Source: CAYNXB01 sp964401045 (GTDB lineage: Bacteria > Pseudomonadota > Alphaproteobacteria > Sphingomonadales > Sphingomonadaceae). Taken from it: 14,861 nt of DNA. The position numbers were made by a program, and so were the translations under genes. The stretch covers positions 1 through 14,861 of the forward strand of contig CAYNXB010000068.1 in NCBI GenBank assembly GCA_964401045.1. The letters are read 5' to 3'. A model generated the notes under the pieces. It saw nothing but the letters and a program-made list of their open reading frames with translations, was not told the origin of the DNA and ran no database searches. Shown one piece after another: positions 13,712 through 14,861 of the stretch (position 1 is the first letter of the stretch; every line of letters begins with the position of its first letter).

Positions 13712-13882
13712 CTAGTCCCGCCCGAGCCGCGCGTCGACATGCAGCTCCGCGCGCACCACGTCGCGGAACGTACCGATGAGGTTGCCCCGGTCCCACACTT
13801 CGAAGCGGCGGCGGCCGAACAGGCCGCCTCTGCGCGCGACGATCAAGTGGTGGCGATAATGGCGCCAGTCGGAGGTATCCAC
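13712..13882 (-). CDS. Small hypothetical protein (56 residues, GTG start)
   Basis: A GTG-initiated frame of 56 codons fills the gap between rnk and the cupin gene. It starts two bases after the rnk stop, with AAGAG about eight bases upstream, and ends 30 bp before the cupin start. The product is basic and aromatic (DWRHYRHHLIVARRGGLFG, RRFEVWDRGNLIGTFRDVV), with third positions dominated by G and C like its neighbours. The alternation of polar and hydrophobic residues suggests a small beta-rich fold. I recognise no family. The tight spacing suggests translational coupling with rnk. It could be a chance frame, but codon use and spacing argue for a real gene. Confidence 0.6.
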   Translation of the reverse strand: MDTSDWRHYRHHLIVARRGGLFGRRRFEVWDRGNLIGTFRDVVRAELHVDARLGRD

Positions 13883-13884
13883 GG

Positions 13885-14301
13885 CTAGGACTCTTGGCCG
13901 GGCTGGACGACCTGCACGATCCGCAGGCTGCGGTAGGCGCCCAGCCTGTTGGGCCAGTTGATGGCGTCGCCGCAGCGCATGCCGATCAGGCCCGCGCCGA
14001 CGGGGGTGAGCACGGAGAGCCTGTGCTGCTCCATGTCGGCGTCGTGCGGATAGACCAGCTGGACGGAATGCGTCTCGCCACTGGCTTCGTCGATGAATTC
14101 GACGTGCGACAGCATCGTCACCACGTCGGCCGGCACGTCCGCCGGGCCCGTGGTGCTGGCGCGATCGATCTCTTCCAGCAGCAGCCCGGCCGCCAGTGAA
14201 GATCTGGCAAGCGACGCGTGCGCCAGCTCGGCCAGTGCGTCGGCCTCGCTGTCAATGAGCGTGATGGGCGGCCTGACACCGCTCGAAAGTTCGGTTTGCA
14301 T
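13885..14301 (-). CDS. rnk: Nucleoside diphosphate kinase regulator Rnk, GreA/GreB C-terminal domain
   Basis: Rnk-type proteins share the C-terminal FKBP-like domain of the transcript cleavage factors GreA and GreB and bind RNA polymerase; E. coli Rnk was first noted for its effect on nucleoside diphosphate kinase. The 138-residue protein has a short helical N-terminal part (about 1-60, DSEADALAELAHASLARSS). The domain that follows shows VPADVVTMLSHVEFID, TLVYP-like SVQLVYPHDAD, LSVLTPVGAGLIGMRCGDAINW. The last stretch matches the E. coli [21 protein letters not shown] region. ATG 14301 is chosen over the frame opening at 14544, whose extra 81 residues look non-coding. Downstream are the 56-residue gene and the cupin, closely spaced. 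Confidence 0.9.
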   Translation of the reverse strand: MQTELSSGVRPPITLIDSEADALAELAHASLARSSLAAGLLLEEIDRASTTGPADVPADVVTMLSHVEFIDEASGETHSVQLVYPHDADMEQHRLSVLTPVGAGLIGMRCGDAINWPNRLGAYRSLRIVQVVQPGQES

Positions 14302-14362
14302 TGCTCGTTTTCCCGAAAGCCCGCGCCGAAGACGCATGAGCGCTGTTGTTAGGGTGGGAAGA

Positions 14363-14399
14363 CCCCGAGCTCTGCTGGTGCGTAAGTGCGAGCTCGGGG
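14363..14399. repeat. 10-bp perfect inverted repeat upstream of rnk
   Basis: CCCCGAGCTC (14363-14372) and GAGCTCGGGG (14390-14399) flank a 17-nt loop, about 60-100 bp before the rnk start. On the minus strand TCTTCCC follows, a poor T tract, so it may be a weak terminator of an upstream unit or a leader hairpin. Confidence 0.6.
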
Positions 14400-14770
14400 C
14401 TAAATGCCTGCGAGCAATTGGCCGCCGTGGTGCCGGATCGAGGAGAAAGCGTTTCGCACAATTGAAAGATGAGCCTTCCGCGCGGCGAGTCAAGGGGCGG
14501 CAGGTTGCCCGGTCGAGACCGCCGCAGCGCGTCGCCAGCCGCATCGCCGCTGAGATTTACGGCTGCGCGCGCAGCGCGTTGCGGATCTCCCACTTTCGCG
14601 CGGCTGGCGAGGCAGCACCGCAGCTCGCGCATGAAGCCGGGGCTGTTGGCCTCGCACGAGAAATGCCGCCCGCCGATCGTCATTCCGTAGAGCGCGCGCG
14701 AACCAGCTTCGGTTTGTCGTCGCTTATGCCCGAGTCTTTTGCACAGCGGGCCCGCGTCGAGCAAAGCGCA

Positions 14771-14799
14771 TTGCGCGGGGGGAGGGCATTCGCTAGTGG
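14771..14799 (+). promoter_or_regulatory. Possible promoter of the tRNA-Cys gene
   Basis: TTGCGC (14771-14776) and TAGTGG (14794-14799) are separated by 17 bp and end ten bases before the tRNA. The match to sigma70 boxes is weak; position is the main support. Confidence 0.25.
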
Positions 14800-14809
14800 C
14801 GCCCGTTCC

Positions 14810-14861
14810 GGCCCGATGGCGGAGTGGTTACGCAGAGGACTGCAAATCCTTGCACGCCGGT
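14810..14861 (+). tRNA. tRNA-Cys (anticodon GCA), cut by the window edge
   Basis: The first 52 nt of a tRNA are present: acceptor strand GGCCCGA, a D arm with GGCGGAGTGGTTACG, and an anticodon stem AGGA/TCCT around CTGCAAA with the anticodon GCA at 14842-14844. The T arm begins (GCCGGT) and the rest is outside the window. Confidence 0.93.

Larger units (their letters stand above)
14302..14809. other. 508-bp region without a convincing gene
   Basis: I see no supported gene between rnk and the tRNA. On the minus strand one stretch (about 14690-14605) reads GMTIGGRHFSCEANSPGF with strongly G/C third positions. In another frame just downstream (about 14604-14562) KWEIRNALRAQP ends in a stop, which could be a decayed or frameshifted small gene. 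The region also holds the 10-bp inverted repeat at 14363-14399 and should hold the rnk promoter. Confidence 0.5.

Noticed and set aside
14252..14764. 170-codon minus-strand frame overlapping the rnk start in another frame
   Set aside because: It overlaps rnk out of frame, opens with an unsupported TTG and has non-coding composition over most of its length; only a short piece is mentioned as a possible remnant.
1..14861. CRISPR arrays, insertion sequences, phage or toxin-antitoxin genes
   Set aside because: No regularly spaced repeats, transposase-like frames, terminal inverted repeats of element size or toxin-antitoxin pairs were seen on either strand.

Overview
The window is high-GC chromosomal DNA that looks like a sphingomonad alphaproteobacterium (Sphingomonadales, probably Erythrobacteraceae or a relative). 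The call rests on gene content and on two perfect GGAAC-N16-CGTT promoters of the alphaproteobacterial EcfG general stress sigma factor. Supporting genes are a PhyR with its sigma-like domain, a class I PHA synthase with a phasin carrying an Ala/Lys/Pro-rich N-terminus of the sphingomonad kind, and a dATP-pyrophosphohydrolase/ceramide-synthase-like GNAT protein. No mobile element, CRISPR array or phage gene was seen; the right edge cuts a tRNA-Cys.

Layout. Positions 1-1390 hold a general stress response cluster on the minus strand: phyR (its receiver part cut and inverted at the window edge), a structured 340-bp intergenic region with terminator and possible antiterminator hairpins, and a single-domain response regulator. 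Both regulators have a perfect EcfG promoter. Positions 1389-3761 hold a divergent pair: a GNAT-like acyltransferase (candidate bacterial ceramide synthase) and a three-histidine-box fatty acid desaturase. Positions 3853-7020 carry, on the minus strand, a small Ala-rich acidic lipoprotein, the LPS export permeases lptG and lptF (overlapping by 11 bp), and the ClpS N-degron adaptor.

Positions 7193-9958 form a polyhydroxyalkanoate module, phasin and class I PHA synthase phaC, with three related TTG..GC-N3-GCA palindromic sites upstream of the two genes that look like operators of a PhaR-type regulator. Divergent from phaC are an AlaC-type aminotransferase with a strong terminator and then an MFS transporter of the aromatic acid:H+ symporter type. 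A second small acidic lipoprotein, with a near-consensus EcfG promoter, converges stop-to-stop on a minus-strand unit of rnk, a newly noticed 56-codon GTG-start gene, and a cupin of the 2,4'-dihydroxyacetophenone dioxygenase-like family. About 500 bp upstream of rnk hold no convincing gene, and the window ends in a partial tRNA-Cys(GCA).

Most genes are housekeeping. The points most worth checking are the inverted phyR segment at the left edge, the stress-sigma promoters that tie the second response regulator (and perhaps a lipoprotein) to PhyR, the competing hairpins between the two regulators, the candidate sphingolipid pair, and the shared operator-like sites of the PHA genes.
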